A stretch of 6,603 bases of DNA from Phocaeicola_A sp963625535 (GCA_963625535.1 CAVFUK010000019.1:1-6603); one strand, 5' to 3'; positions 1 to 6,056 are shown, numbered from the stretch's first letter. Notes: generated by a model not told the origin, from the sequence alone. Translations and numbers: made by a program.

Positions 1-33
1 GCTGCGCTCAAAGCATATGCTGAGGCGGCATGA
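1..33 (+). CDS. Possible 3' end of an unidentified gene (last 10 codons)
   Basis: Reading from the first base, the frame gives AALKAYAEAA and then TGA at 31-33. The composition (alanine-rich with Lys, Tyr and Glu) resembles the end of a C-terminal amphipathic helix of a real protein. If real, the gene is convergent with the TPR gene that ends at 76, with an AT-rich spacer of about 40 bases between them. Ten codons are too few to name a family. The alternative is that this is plain intergenic DNA. A 10-base palindrome, AGCATATGCT, lies inside it at 12-21. Confidence 0.25.
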   Translation, partial: AALKAYAEAA

Positions 34-75
34 GGCTAAATCCGAAACTTGAGTATATTATATATGTATAGTTCA

Positions 76-885
76 CTATTTTCCGCCCAGCTCCCTCAGC
101 TCCTTGGCGTAGAACTGCTCGGGGGTCAGCCGTCCCATTCTGTCGCCGAATATGTCTTTCACAAACTCCTCGTCCTCCTTGCACGCTTTCTTCAAATACT
201 TCAGATAGATGTCATATTCTTCTGTTCTGTAGGCGACTTCGGCTATAAACAGCGCTGTCATCGGGATGTTGAAGTTGTTATCTGGGCCCTCTGTCGTCAC
301 CTTTTCCAACTCTAGATAGAGTTTCAACGCGAGGTCTGGGCGTCTTATTGCTACGGAAAAAGCGGCCGCAAATAATGTGGTGGGGTCGTTCCGTAATTTG
401 TCCACAATCAGATTGATGTAATATTCGGCCTGCTCATCCTGGCCTAGGTCTAGCAGCATGAGCGCTTTCAGCATAATTGACCCCACTGGGTCGACTTTCG
501 CGTCTATCGTCTTGTCCAGTAGCACGAGCGCTTCTTCAGACTTCTTGTAGGAGGCGTGAAGTATAGTTATGAGGTTTAAACAAACCTCCTTAGAGTGTTG
601 CGTATTGAATGCTAACAGACGGTCAAAGAGCTCGTGCGCTTCGTCCATTTCTCCTTTGACGACGAGTATCTCGATGATGAACGACAGCACCGCTACGTCT
701 TCTGGATTGTCGGTGTACAGGTAGCGGAACACCTCTTCGGCTTCCGTCAGTCTGCCAAGTTCTATCAGGCAGATGCCTTTGTCGTAAATTGCATCCACGT
801 CGTTGGGGTTCTTGGCGATTTTCCGGGTGAGGCGTTGCAACTCTTTTTCGTAGTCTATTTCCTCTTTCACACGTTGTTGCTTCAT
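76..885 (-). CDS. Tetratricopeptide-repeat (TPR) protein
   Basis: This gene encodes 269 residues, from ATG at 883-885 to TAG at 76-78. After a charged N-terminal helix (about 1-26) come helix-turn-helix units with TPR character. The clearest covers residues 30-63 (GICLIELGRLTEAEEVF, then an NPED turn). A second covers about 64-97 (VVKGEMDEAHELFDRLL), and weaker units continue to about 200 (LLDLGQDEQAEYYINLI). The last 70 residues are helical and charged. There is no signal peptide or membrane segment, so a cytoplasmic location is expected. TPR arrays usually bind partner proteins; the sequence does not show which partner. The gene lies 94 bases downstream of glnS on the same strand, but a strong terminator sits between them, so it probably depends on read-through or on a promoter I could not recognise. 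Its base composition is visibly less GC-rich than that of glnS. Confidence 0.85.
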   Translation of the reverse strand: MKQQRVKEEIDYEKELQRLTRKIAKNPNDVDAIYDKGICLIELGRLTEAEEVFRYLYTDNPEDVAVLSFIIEILVVKGEMDEAHELFDRLLAFNTQHSKEVCLNLITILHASYKKSEEALVLLDKTIDAKVDPVGSIMLKALMLLDLGQDEQAEYYINLIVDKLRNDPTTLFAAAFSVAIRRPDLALKLYLELEKVTTEGPDNNFNIPMTALFIAEVAYRTEEYDIYLKYLKKACKEDEEFVKDIFGDRMGRLTPEQFYAKELRELGGK

Positions 886-914
886 GTTGATGTCGTATAT
901 GTTTTAATGGTTAG

Positions 915-963
915 AAAAAAAACGTTTCCCTTCGGGGGCGACAGGGTCCTCTTCCGGGAAACG
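915..963 (-). terminator. Rho-independent terminator of glnS
   Basis: Read on the minus strand, a perfect 8-bp stem, CGTTTCCC (956-963) with GGGAAACG (923-930), is followed at once by eight T residues (922-915). The 25-base loop can form only a weak inner pairing. The hairpin starts 17 bases after the glnS stop codon and ends 30 bases before the TPR gene start, so it should reduce co-transcription of the two genes. Confidence 0.85.
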
Positions 964-979
964 GCTATGGATTGTTTGT

Positions 980-2716
980 TTACTTGTTTATCTTGCTCCA
1001 GGTGTCCTTCAGCGACACGGTGCGGTTGAACACCAGATGGTCGGGCGTCGACTCCTTGTCCACGTTGAAGTAACCTATGCGTTGGAACTGCAGGTAGTCA
1101 TACGGCTTGGCCTGGGCCAGGAACTTCTCCACGTAGCAGTTGGTGCGCACCTCCAGCGAGTCGGGGTTTATCATCTGCTTCATGGCCTCCAGCGGCGTGC
1201 AGCCTTGGCTCTCGGTGAGGGTGGCCAGCTCGTCGCGCGGGTTCTCCACCTTCCACAGGCGGTCGTAGAGGCGCACCTCGGCGGGCAGACAGTGGGCGCA
1301 GCTCACCCAGTGGAGGGTTCCCTTCACACGGCGGTCGCTGCCGGGCAGTCCGCTGCGTGTCTCGGGGTCGTACTCACAGTAGACCTCCTCCACCTCGCCG
1401 TCGGCGTTCTTCTTGCATCCGGTGCACTTCACTATGTAGGCGTTCTTTAGTCGCACCTCCTGTCCCGGTGTCATGCGGAAGTATTTCTTCGGGGCGTCCT
1501 CCATGAAGTCCTCGCGCTCCATCCACAGCTCGCGGCTGAACTCTATGGTGTGCGTGCCTGCCGTGGGATCTTCCGGATTGTTGATGGCTTCCATCTCCTC
1601 GGTTTTGCCCTCGGGATAGTTGGTGACGACGAGCTTCACGGGGTTCACCACTGCGCTGACGCGTGTGGCGCGGGCGTTCAGGTCCTCGCGCACGGCGCTC
1701 TCCAGCAGGCTGAACTCGTTGAGGGCGTCGTAGGTGGTGTAGCCTATCTTGTCGATGAACTTATGGATGGACTCCGGTGAGTATCCTCGGCGGCGGAATC
1801 CGCAGATGGTCGGCATGCGTGGGTCGTCCCATCCGTTCACCAGCCCCTCCTTCACCAGGATGAGCAGGTTGCGCTTGCTCATGAGGGTGTAGTTGAGGTT
1901 CAGCTTGTTGAACTCTGTCTGCCGCGGGCGGTTGTCGTCCAGGTCCTTGCCCTCCTTCAGCCAGTCGACGAAGAGGTCGTACAGTGGGCGGTGCACCACG
2001 AACTCCAGTGTGCAGAGCGAGTGGGTCACGCCCTCGAAGTAGTCGCTCTGTCCGTGGGCGAAGTCGTACATCGGGTAGGCCTTCCACTTGTCGCCTGTGC
2101 GGTGGTGAGGCACGTTCAGTATGCGGTAGATAATCGGGTCGCGGAAGTGCATGTTGGGGTTGGCCATGTCTATCTTGGCGCGCAGCACCATGCTGCCCTC
2201 CTCGGCCTGGCCGCTGTTCATGTGTTCAAACAGGCGCAGGTTCTCCTCAATGGGGCGGTTGCGATAGGGGCTCTCCACACCTGGTTGTGTGGGTGTGCCT
2301 TTCTGCTTGGCTATCTCCTCGGCGGATTGCTCGTCGATGTATGCCTTGCCCTCTTTGATGAGCCGCACGGCGAAGTCCCACAGCTGCTGGAAGTAGTCCG
2401 ACGCGTAGTAGACGTGTCCCCACTGGAATCCCAGCCAGCGTATGTCCTCCATGATGGAGTCCACGTACTCCATGTCCTCCTTCGTGGGGTTGGTGTCGTC
2501 GAAGCGCAGGTTGCACACGCCGCCGTACTTGGCGGCTATGCCGAAGTCCAGGCAGATGGCCTTGGCGTGACCTATGTGTAGGTATCCGTTCGGTTCGGGC
2601 GGGAATCGGGTCTGCACTCTGCCTCCGTTCTTACCCTCTCGCAGGTCTTTCTCCACGGCCTGCTCTATGAAGTTCAAGCTTTTCTTCTCGGTGATTTCTG
2701 TCTCTTTCTCAGCCAT
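980..2716 (-). CDS. glnS: Glutaminyl-tRNA synthetase (GlnRS)
   Basis: GlnRS charges tRNA-Gln with glutamine using ATP, in the cytoplasm. The protein has 578 residues, slightly longer than the E. coli enzyme. The class I synthetase Rossmann fold begins with FPPEPNGYLHIGHAKA (residues 38-53), which contains the HIGH motif at 47-50. The KMSKS-equivalent loop reads LMSKR at 278-282, the usual GlnRS form. A family segment with RFDDTNP follows HIGH. The second half (about 345-565) is the paired beta-barrel anticodon-binding region, with the family phrases KGTLHWVS and EVRLYDRLW. This marks it as GlnRS rather than GluRS. Cysteine pairs occur at 431/434 and 473/476; at the second pair, E. coli GlnRS as I recall it has alanines, so a metal site is possible. 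The ATG at 2714-2716 is the natural start: it is preceded by a stop-rich AT-rich leader and lies about 25 bases after a promoter -7 box. The gene ends with TAA at 980-982, followed by a terminator. Confidence 0.97.
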   Translation of the reverse strand: MAEKETEITEKKSLNFIEQAVEKDLREGKNGGRVQTRFPPEPNGYLHIGHAKAICLDFGIAAKYGGVCNLRFDDTNPTKEDMEYVDSIMEDIRWLGFQWGHVYYASDYFQQLWDFAVRLIKEGKAYIDEQSAEEIAKQKGTPTQPGVESPYRNRPIEENLRLFEHMNSGQAEEGSMVLRAKIDMANPNMHFRDPIIYRILNVPHHRTGDKWKAYPMYDFAHGQSDYFEGVTHSLCTLEFVVHRPLYDLFVDWLKEGKDLDDNRPRQTEFNKLNLNYTLMSKRNLLILVKEGLVNGWDDPRMPTICGFRRRGYSPESIHKFIDKIGYTTYDALNEFSLLESAVREDLNARATRVSAVVNPVKLVVTNYPEGKTEEMEAINNPEDPTAGTHTIEFSRELWMEREDFMEDAPKKYFRMTPGQEVRLKNAYIVKCTGCKKNADGEVEEVYCEYDPETRSGLPGSDRRVKGTLHWVSCAHCLPAEVRLYDRLWKVENPRDELATLTESQGCTPLEAMKQMINPDSLEVRTNCYVEKFLAQAKPYDYLQFQRIGYFNVDKESTPDHLVFNRTVSLKDTWSKINK

Positions 2717-2746
2717 AATTAGTCTATGTTTACTGTTTCAAGGTGC

Positions 2747-2754
2747 AAAAATAA
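2747..2754 (-). promoter_or_regulatory. Probable -7 promoter box of glnS
   Basis: On the minus strand this reads TATTTTTG, a perfect match to the Bacteroidetes -7 consensus TAnnTTTG, followed by CACC. Transcription should start around 2741-2743, giving a leader of about 25 bases before the glnS ATG. No good TTTG-like -33 element is seen at the usual spacing of about 20 bases. Confidence 0.6.
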
Positions 2755-2878
2755 CGATATTTTTGAGTTCCTTCGTCATTTGTTCCCATTTATTCACAAG
2801 AAATAGTGCGCTCAGGTGTGTGTCTGATTGTGTTCGAACAACAATTTTCGTCCGTGTGGTAAAATTTTCGCTAAAAAG

Positions 2879-2910
2879 TTAGGTTGGTAGTTTAACTTGT
2901 GTTACCTTTG
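2879..2910 (+). promoter_or_regulatory. Bacteroidetes-type promoter facing away from glnS
   Basis: TACCTTTG at 2903-2910 is a perfect TAnnTTTG -7 box. TTAG at 2879-2882, one mismatch from TTTG, lies 20 bases upstream at the normal -33 spacing. The predicted start is about 2914-2916. No open reading frame starts downstream for roughly 400 bases. The first downstream element is a rod-shaped inverted repeat and then a terminator, so this promoter seems to serve a non-coding transcript. Confidence 0.6.
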
Positions 2911-2969
2911 CACCCACTTTCGCTCGCGAAGGAAGTCTTGCTGACCAACAAAAGTTAACGACTCAGGCC

Positions 2970-3011
2970 CCAAATAAAGAAATATGTTATAAGACATACG
3001 TTTTTATTTGG
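2970..3011 (+). repeat. Inverted repeat forming the apical stem of the candidate RNA
   Basis: CCAAATAAA at 2970-2978 is mirrored perfectly by TTTATTTGG at 3003-3011. Nested inside, TATGT (2983-2987) pairs with ACATA (2994-2998) around the loop TATAAG. It is too AT-rich, and lacks a following T-run, for an ordinary terminator. It is best read as the apical half of the longer fold, though it could be a protein-binding palindrome. Confidence 0.65.
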
Positions 3012-3038
3012 CAGTTGTGAAAAAAGGCTTCATCTTTG
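3007..3038 (+). promoter_or_regulatory. Possible second promoter inside the RNA unit
   Basis: TTTG at 3007-3010, then exactly 20 bases, then CATCTTTG at 3031-3038 (one mismatch to TAnnTTTG). It would start a transcript of about 85 nt ending at the same terminator. Both boxes also serve as strands of the hairpin helices, so the match may be incidental. Confidence 0.3.
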
Positions 3039-3096
3039 CAGCGTTATCCTGAAAACAATCTTTTTACCTTTAAAAAACTAATACCTATTGAAAACT

Positions 3097-3135
3097 AAAA
3101 GATGGACCTTTGTGAAAAGGCCCATTTTTTGTTTT
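3097..3135 (+). terminator. Rho-independent terminator of the intergenic transcript
   Basis: ATGG (3102-3105) pairs with CCAT (3122-3125) and CCTTT (3107-3111) with AAAGG (3116-3120), around the tetraloop GTGA, with one A-C mismatch between the two helices. T6-G-T4 follows, and AAAA lies just before the stem. No plus-strand gene precedes it in the window, so it must end an RNA initiated within the intergenic region. The minus strand reads the mismatch as G-U and could also terminate, though with a weaker T-run. Confidence 0.75.
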
Positions 3136-3244
3136 AATACGGTTCGGGTGTCCCCGCGGTTCGCTGTTTATGGCGATGCTAGATCAAGTGTGCCTGCCAT
3201 CAGCATGGCATCTCTACCATCCAATGATTTTCCTACTTCGTTTC

Positions 3245-3276
3245 CTTGCCGTTGCGGCATAATCTGCTTATTTTTG
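3245..3276 (+). promoter_or_regulatory. Promoter of the SAP-like gene and recQ operon
   Basis: CTTG at 3245-3248 (a TTTG-like -33 box) is followed by exactly 20 bases and TATTTTTG at 3269-3276, a perfect TAnnTTTG -7 box. The predicted start is near 3281, leaving a leader of about 50 bases before the ATG at 3333. It is the best-formed promoter in the window. Repeats of TGCCG and CGGCA overlap both boxes and may be an operator. Confidence 0.65.
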
Positions 3277-3281
3277 CCGCA
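3247..3281. promoter_or_regulatory. Candidate operator: TGCCG/CGGCA dyads over the promoter
   Basis: TGCCG-TTG-CGGCA (3247-3259) is a perfect 5-bp dyad on the -33 side. TGCCGCA at 3275-3281, which starts in the -7 box, is the exact reverse complement of TGCGGCA at 3253-3259. The two 7-mers are 22 bases apart start to start, about two helical turns. This geometry would suit a repressor that blocks the promoter; no regulator can be named. Confidence 0.35.
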
Positions 3282-3332
3282 TAAATACTAGAACGACCTT
3301 TTGTAACAGAACTTTTACAAGATTACGATTCA

Positions 3333-3707
3333 ATGATACTAGACAGCATAGATTCCAAATTATTGGCTCGTCCATTCGACGAGGCGTTGGAACTCGAGAC
3401 CAAGGCCGACTTGCTTCAAGCGGTGGACCTGTGGGGGCTCAAGATTCCGCATAGTGGTCGCAAGAGCGAGATTGCCCTTGCACTGAAATCCTTTTTGGAA
3501 ATTGACGCACAATACGTGTGGAACTATCTGCGTAGCGATGCCAAGAGCCCGAAGACCCTGATGAAGGAATACTTCGGCTTCGACACGCTGCCTGTTGATG
3601 AATGGCCCGAAGGGCTTGGAATCAAACCAATTGTGGATGATTTGGACGAGCTGGGCAATCTTGACGAGCTGGACGATGAGGACGATTGGGACGAACCGGA
3701 CGAATAA
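3333..3707 (+). CDS. Small acidic protein with a SAP-like DNA-binding motif
   Basis: This gene encodes 124 residues from ATG at 3333 to TAA at 3705-3707. Residues 21-56 fit a SAP-type helix-extended-helix: a lysine-containing helix start (ETKADLLQAV), an aromatic-Gly turn (WGL), the SGRKSE signature, and a second helix (IALALKSFL). SAP and related motifs commonly bind DNA or RNA. The middle part (57-95) is unassigned and contains YVWNYLR and EYFGFDTLP. From about 100 to the end the protein is an acidic tail rich in Asp, Glu and Leu, with an 18-base internal repeat. There is no signal peptide. It sits 29 bases upstream of recQ on the same strand with no terminator between, so the two are probably one operon under the promoter at 3245-3276. 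A role with RecQ at DNA is inferred from context only. The SAP assignment is by eye, and the protein may belong to an uncharacterised family restricted to Bacteroidetes. Confidence 0.8.
   Translation: MILDSIDSKLLARPFDEALELETKADLLQAVDLWGLKIPHSGRKSEIALALKSFLEIDAQYVWNYLRSDAKSPKTLMKEYFGFDTLPVDEWPEGLGIKPIVDDLDELGNLDELDDEDDWDEPDE
3645..3672 (+). repeat. Short direct repeat in the acidic-tail codons
   Basis: GACGAGCTGG occurs at 3645-3654 and again at 3663-3672, exactly 18 bases (six codons) apart. Both copies encode Asp-Glu-Leu in the acidic tail of the upstream gene. It probably arose by replication slippage and could make tail length variable between strains. Confidence 0.6.
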
Positions 3708-3736
3708 TCATCTATAACACCTTAGAGCCACATCGC

Positions 3737-5956
3737 ATGAACACGCCCCTACAAGTCCTGAAGACCTACTACGGATACGACTCTTTCCGCCCAATGCAGG
3801 AGGAGATTATCAACCACACGCTCCAGCGGAAGGACAGCCTCGTGCTGATGCCTACCGGCGGCGGCAAGTCCATCTGCTACCAGATACCGGCGCTGATGAT
3901 GGAAGGCACGGCCATCGTGGTGTCGCCCCTCATCTCGCTGATGAAGGACCAGGTGGAGGCCTTGCGGGCCAACGGCATTGCGGCGGAGGCGCTCAACAGC
4001 GGCAACTCCGACGAGGAGAACTGGGACATCCAACAACGCTGCCGCCAGGGACGAGTGAAGCTGCTCTACATCTCGCCCGAACGCATACTGCTGGAGATTC
4101 CCTGGTTGTTGCAGGACCTCAGCATCTCACTCTTCGCTATCGACGAGGCCCACTGCATCTCGCACTGGGGGCACGACTTCCGACCCGAATACGCTCAGCT
4201 GGGTAAGTTGCGCCAACAGTTTCCCGGCACACCCATCATGGCACTGACTGCCACAGCGGACAAACTCACCAAACAAGACATACTGGAACAGCTCGGTCTC
4301 ACAGACGCGCAGGTGTTCATCAGCTCGTTCGACCGCCCCAACCTGAGCCTGGACGTGAAGCGTGGCTACTCCGCCAACGAACGGCTGCGGGCCATCCTCA
4401 ATGTGATTGGCCGTCACCCCGGCGAGAGCGGAATAGTCTATTGCCTGTCGCGCAACGCGACGGACGACCTTGCCCTCAAACTGAAGGCAAAAGGGGTGAA
4501 GGCGGACGCTTATCACGCCGGTCTGTCGATAGAGGAGCGCAACCGTGTGCAGGAGGATTTCATCAACGACCGGCTGGACGTGGTGGTGGCCACCGTGGCC
4601 TTCGGCATGGGCATCGACAAGAGCAACGTGCGCTACGTCATCCACAACAACCTGCCCAAGAGCATCGAGAGTTTCTACCAGGAGATTGGTCGTGGCGGGC
4701 GCGACGGACTGCCTACGGAGACGCTTCTGTTCTACAACCTACAGGACCTGATTACCCTCCGGAAGTTCGCCGACGACAGCGGTCAGCAGGAAATCAACAG
4801 CGAGAAGCTGAACCGCATGCAGGAGTATGCCGAGGCTCAGGTGTGTCGCCGGCGCATCCTGCTCAACTACTTCGGCGAAACCTCGGAATGCAGCTGCGGC
4901 AACTGCGACGTCTGCATCAATCCGCCACAGCATTTCGATGGGACGACTCTGGTGCAGAAGGCCCTCTCGGCCATCATGCGCACCAACCAACAGATAGGCT
5001 TCACCACGACGGTGGACATCCTGCGGGGCAGCTATTCGCCCGACGTCACCGCCAAGGGGTACCAGCAGTTGAAGACCTTCGGAGTGGGTAGGGACGTGCC
5101 CTTCCGCGACTGGCGCGACTATCTGCTGCAGATGCTTCAGATGGGTTTCATCGAGATAGCCTACAACGAGGACAGCCACTTGAAGGTGACCGACCTGGGC
5201 CGTGAGGTGCTCTTCGGCAAGAAGTCCGCCCAGCTGGCCGTCATCGTGCGTGAGGACCTGCATGTGAAGTCGAAGAAGAAGCGTGCCACCAAAGCGGAAG
5301 GCACAAAGGCAAAGGCTGGCTCCGGTGTAGACCATGCTGGCATCAGGAACCTCTTCGGACTCGGTTCGGCCGATGGGGAGAAACCGGCTAGTGGCACGGG
5401 CTCCCGCAAGTCACCGGCCAGCAGAGGTTACAGCTTGTACGACAACAGTCAGGAAGACGAAGGGTTGTTTGAGCACCTGCGCCGGTTGCGCATGAACATT
5501 GCTGCCGCCAACAAATGGCCTCCCTACATCGTCCTCTCCGACAAGACGCTCCACGCCCTGGCCACCGAGCGCCCCACCTCCATCATTCAGTTCAGCACCG
5601 TCTACGGCATAGGTGACCATAAATGCAAATCCTTCGGTCGGCAGTTCGTCGATGCCATTCGGGAGTACCTAGGGATGGACAGTCTGGTGAAGGAGGATGT
5701 CCCTACCGGACCTTTCTCGGATGAGGCGGAGGGGGAAAGTCCTCTACTCGCCGAACATCCCTCCGCAATGTCTACATCGTACATGGAACGACAAAAACAA
5801 CTGCACGAGAATGCCTACTCCTCATGGACGCCGGAGAGTGACGAACAGCTGATGAAACTCCATGGTCAAGGACTTAGTGAGGACGAGCTGTCAGTAATCT
5901 TCGGCAGAAACAAAGGCTCCATACAGTCCAGGTTGAGGAAACTGGGGCTTAAGTGA
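3737..5956 (+). CDS. recQ: RecQ-family ATP-dependent DNA helicase
   Basis: RecQ unwinds DNA 3' to 5' during recombination and repair. From the ATG at 3737 the protein has 739 residues, longer than E. coli RecQ (about 610). Helicase motifs run in order: motif 0 with FRPMQ (17-21), Walker A MPTGGGKS (38-45), DEAH (136-139), the RecQ aromatic loop CISHWGHDFRPEY (140-152), TATA of motif III (171-174), motif IV SGIVYC (231-236), motif V around FGMGIDK (289-295) and motif VI QEIGRGGRDG (315-324). The zinc site of the RQC region is complete: C370, C387, C390 and C393. A winged helix (about 400-515), a basic linker (about 520-545) and an HRDC domain (about 574-646) follow. The last 47 residues form a SANT/Myb-like helical module. 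The in-frame TTG at 3686 is rejected as a start because it lies inside the upstream gene and would add a peptide with no family match. The gene ends at TGA 5954-5956, overlapping the stop of a WYL remnant on the other strand. Motif VI has Gly where E. coli has Ala. Confidence 0.95.
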   Translation: MNTPLQVLKTYYGYDSFRPMQEEIINHTLQRKDSLVLMPTGGGKSICYQIPALMMEGTAIVVSPLISLMKDQVEALRANGIAAEALNSGNSDEENWDIQQRCRQGRVKLLYISPERILLEIPWLLQDLSISLFAIDEAHCISHWGHDFRPEYAQLGKLRQQFPGTPIMALTATADKLTKQDILEQLGLTDAQVFISSFDRPNLSLDVKRGYSANERLRAILNVIGRHPGESGIVYCLSRNATDDLALKLKAKGVKADAYHAGLSIEERNRVQEDFINDRLDVVVATVAFGMGIDKSNVRYVIHNNLPKSIESFYQEIGRGGRDGLPTETLLFYNLQDLITLRKFADDSGQQEINSEKLNRMQEYAEAQVCRRRILLNYFGETSECSCGNCDVCINPPQHFDGTTLVQKALSAIMRTNQQIGFTTTVDILRGSYSPDVTAKGYQQLKTFGVGRDVPFRDWRDYLLQMLQMGFIEIAYNEDSHLKVTDLGREVLFGKKSAQLAVIVREDLHVKSKKKRATKAEGTKAKAGSGVDHAGIRNLFGLGSADGEKPASGTGSRKSPASRGYSLYDNSQEDEGLFEHLRRLRMNIAAANKWPPYIVLSDKTLHALATERPTSIIQFSTVYGIGDHKCKSFGRQFVDAIREYLGMDSLVKEDVPTGPFSDEAEGESPLLAEHPSAMSTSYMERQKQLHENAYSSWTPESDEQLMKLHGQGLSEDELSVIFGRNKGSIQSRLRKLGLK

Positions 5957-6056
5957 TTCCTTCCTCCTCATAGTTCTTGGTGGCCGCGCGCAGCTGCTTC
6001 TGCATGAAGCATTTGACGCTCTGCGGCGAGAGTATCTTCACGCCAGGTCCGGAAGC
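5949..6056 (-). pseudogene. C-terminal remnant of a WYL-domain transcriptional regulator
   Basis: The minus strand from 6056 to 5949 encodes 35 residues ending in TAA (5949-5951). Residues such as GPGVKILSPQSV, then FMQKQLRAATKNYEEE, match the very end of WYL-domain proteins, where a Gly-x-x-(Val/Ile)-x-(Val/Ile)-x-x-Pro strand precedes a final amphipathic helix. Those regulators have an N-terminal DNA-binding domain and a ligand-sensing WYL domain of 200 or more residues; everything upstream is missing here. A stop codon (6057-6059) and then a terminator hairpin directly precede the fragment, so it is truncated rather than frameshifted. Its last three bases plus five more overlap the 3' end of recQ, as expected for an old convergent gene pair. 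It is almost certainly not expressed as a functional protein. Confidence 0.6.

Larger units (their letters stand above)
2915..3131 (+). ncRNA. Candidate structured small RNA, rod-shaped, family not identified
   Basis: A promoter box lies just upstream and an intrinsic terminator closes the unit, predicting an RNA of about 215 nt. Its 5' two-thirds folds into one long imperfect hairpin with these helices: 2921-2923 with 3041-3043, 2926-2931 with 3034-3039, 2932-2938 with 3025-3031, 2958-2963 with 3013-3018, 2970-2978 with 3003-3011, and 2983-2987 with 2994-2998, capped by a 6-nt loop. That is 36 pairs. A large asymmetric bubble (2939-2957 against 3019-3024) separates the closing stem from the apical stem. 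Three pairs are G-U on the plus strand (2928/3037, 2936/3027, 2960/3016) and would be A-C mismatches on the minus strand, which supports plus-strand transcription. A closing stem, a central bubble and an apical stem is the topology of 6S RNA, but I see no sequence signature to prove that. The alternative is a palindromic leader or a decayed repeat. Confidence 0.5.

Noticed and set aside
1991..2581. Long plus-strand open frame opposite glnS (196 codons)
   Set aside because: It is the antisense shadow of a GC-rich, strongly biased coding sequence; its product is a Val/His/Leu/Ala-rich string with no family features, and glnS is certain.
2917..2931. Small hairpin CTTTCGC/GCGAAGG as an isolated structure
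   Set aside because: Its loop would be only two bases at full pairing, and the same bases pair better with 3034-3043 in the long fold.
3088..3291. A 67-codon open frame in the intergenic region
   Set aside because: It starts at a TTG, runs through a terminator hairpin and a promoter, and has no recognisable protein character.
3680..3707. C-terminal acidic tail as an SSB-type RecQ-binding tip
   Set aside because: It is acidic but ends in Glu and lacks the Pro-Phe end that RecQ and other partners recognise in SSB.
3686..3736. Upstream TTG start adding 17 residues to RecQ
   Set aside because: It lies inside the preceding gene, the added peptide is a frame-shifted reading of its acidic tail, and the ATG at 3737 gives the normal RecQ N-terminus.
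4441..5091. Plus-strand open frame of 216 codons within recQ in another frame
   Set aside because: Its product is rich in Arg, Gly and Gln as expected from a shifted frame, and it lies entirely inside the helicase and RQC coding region.
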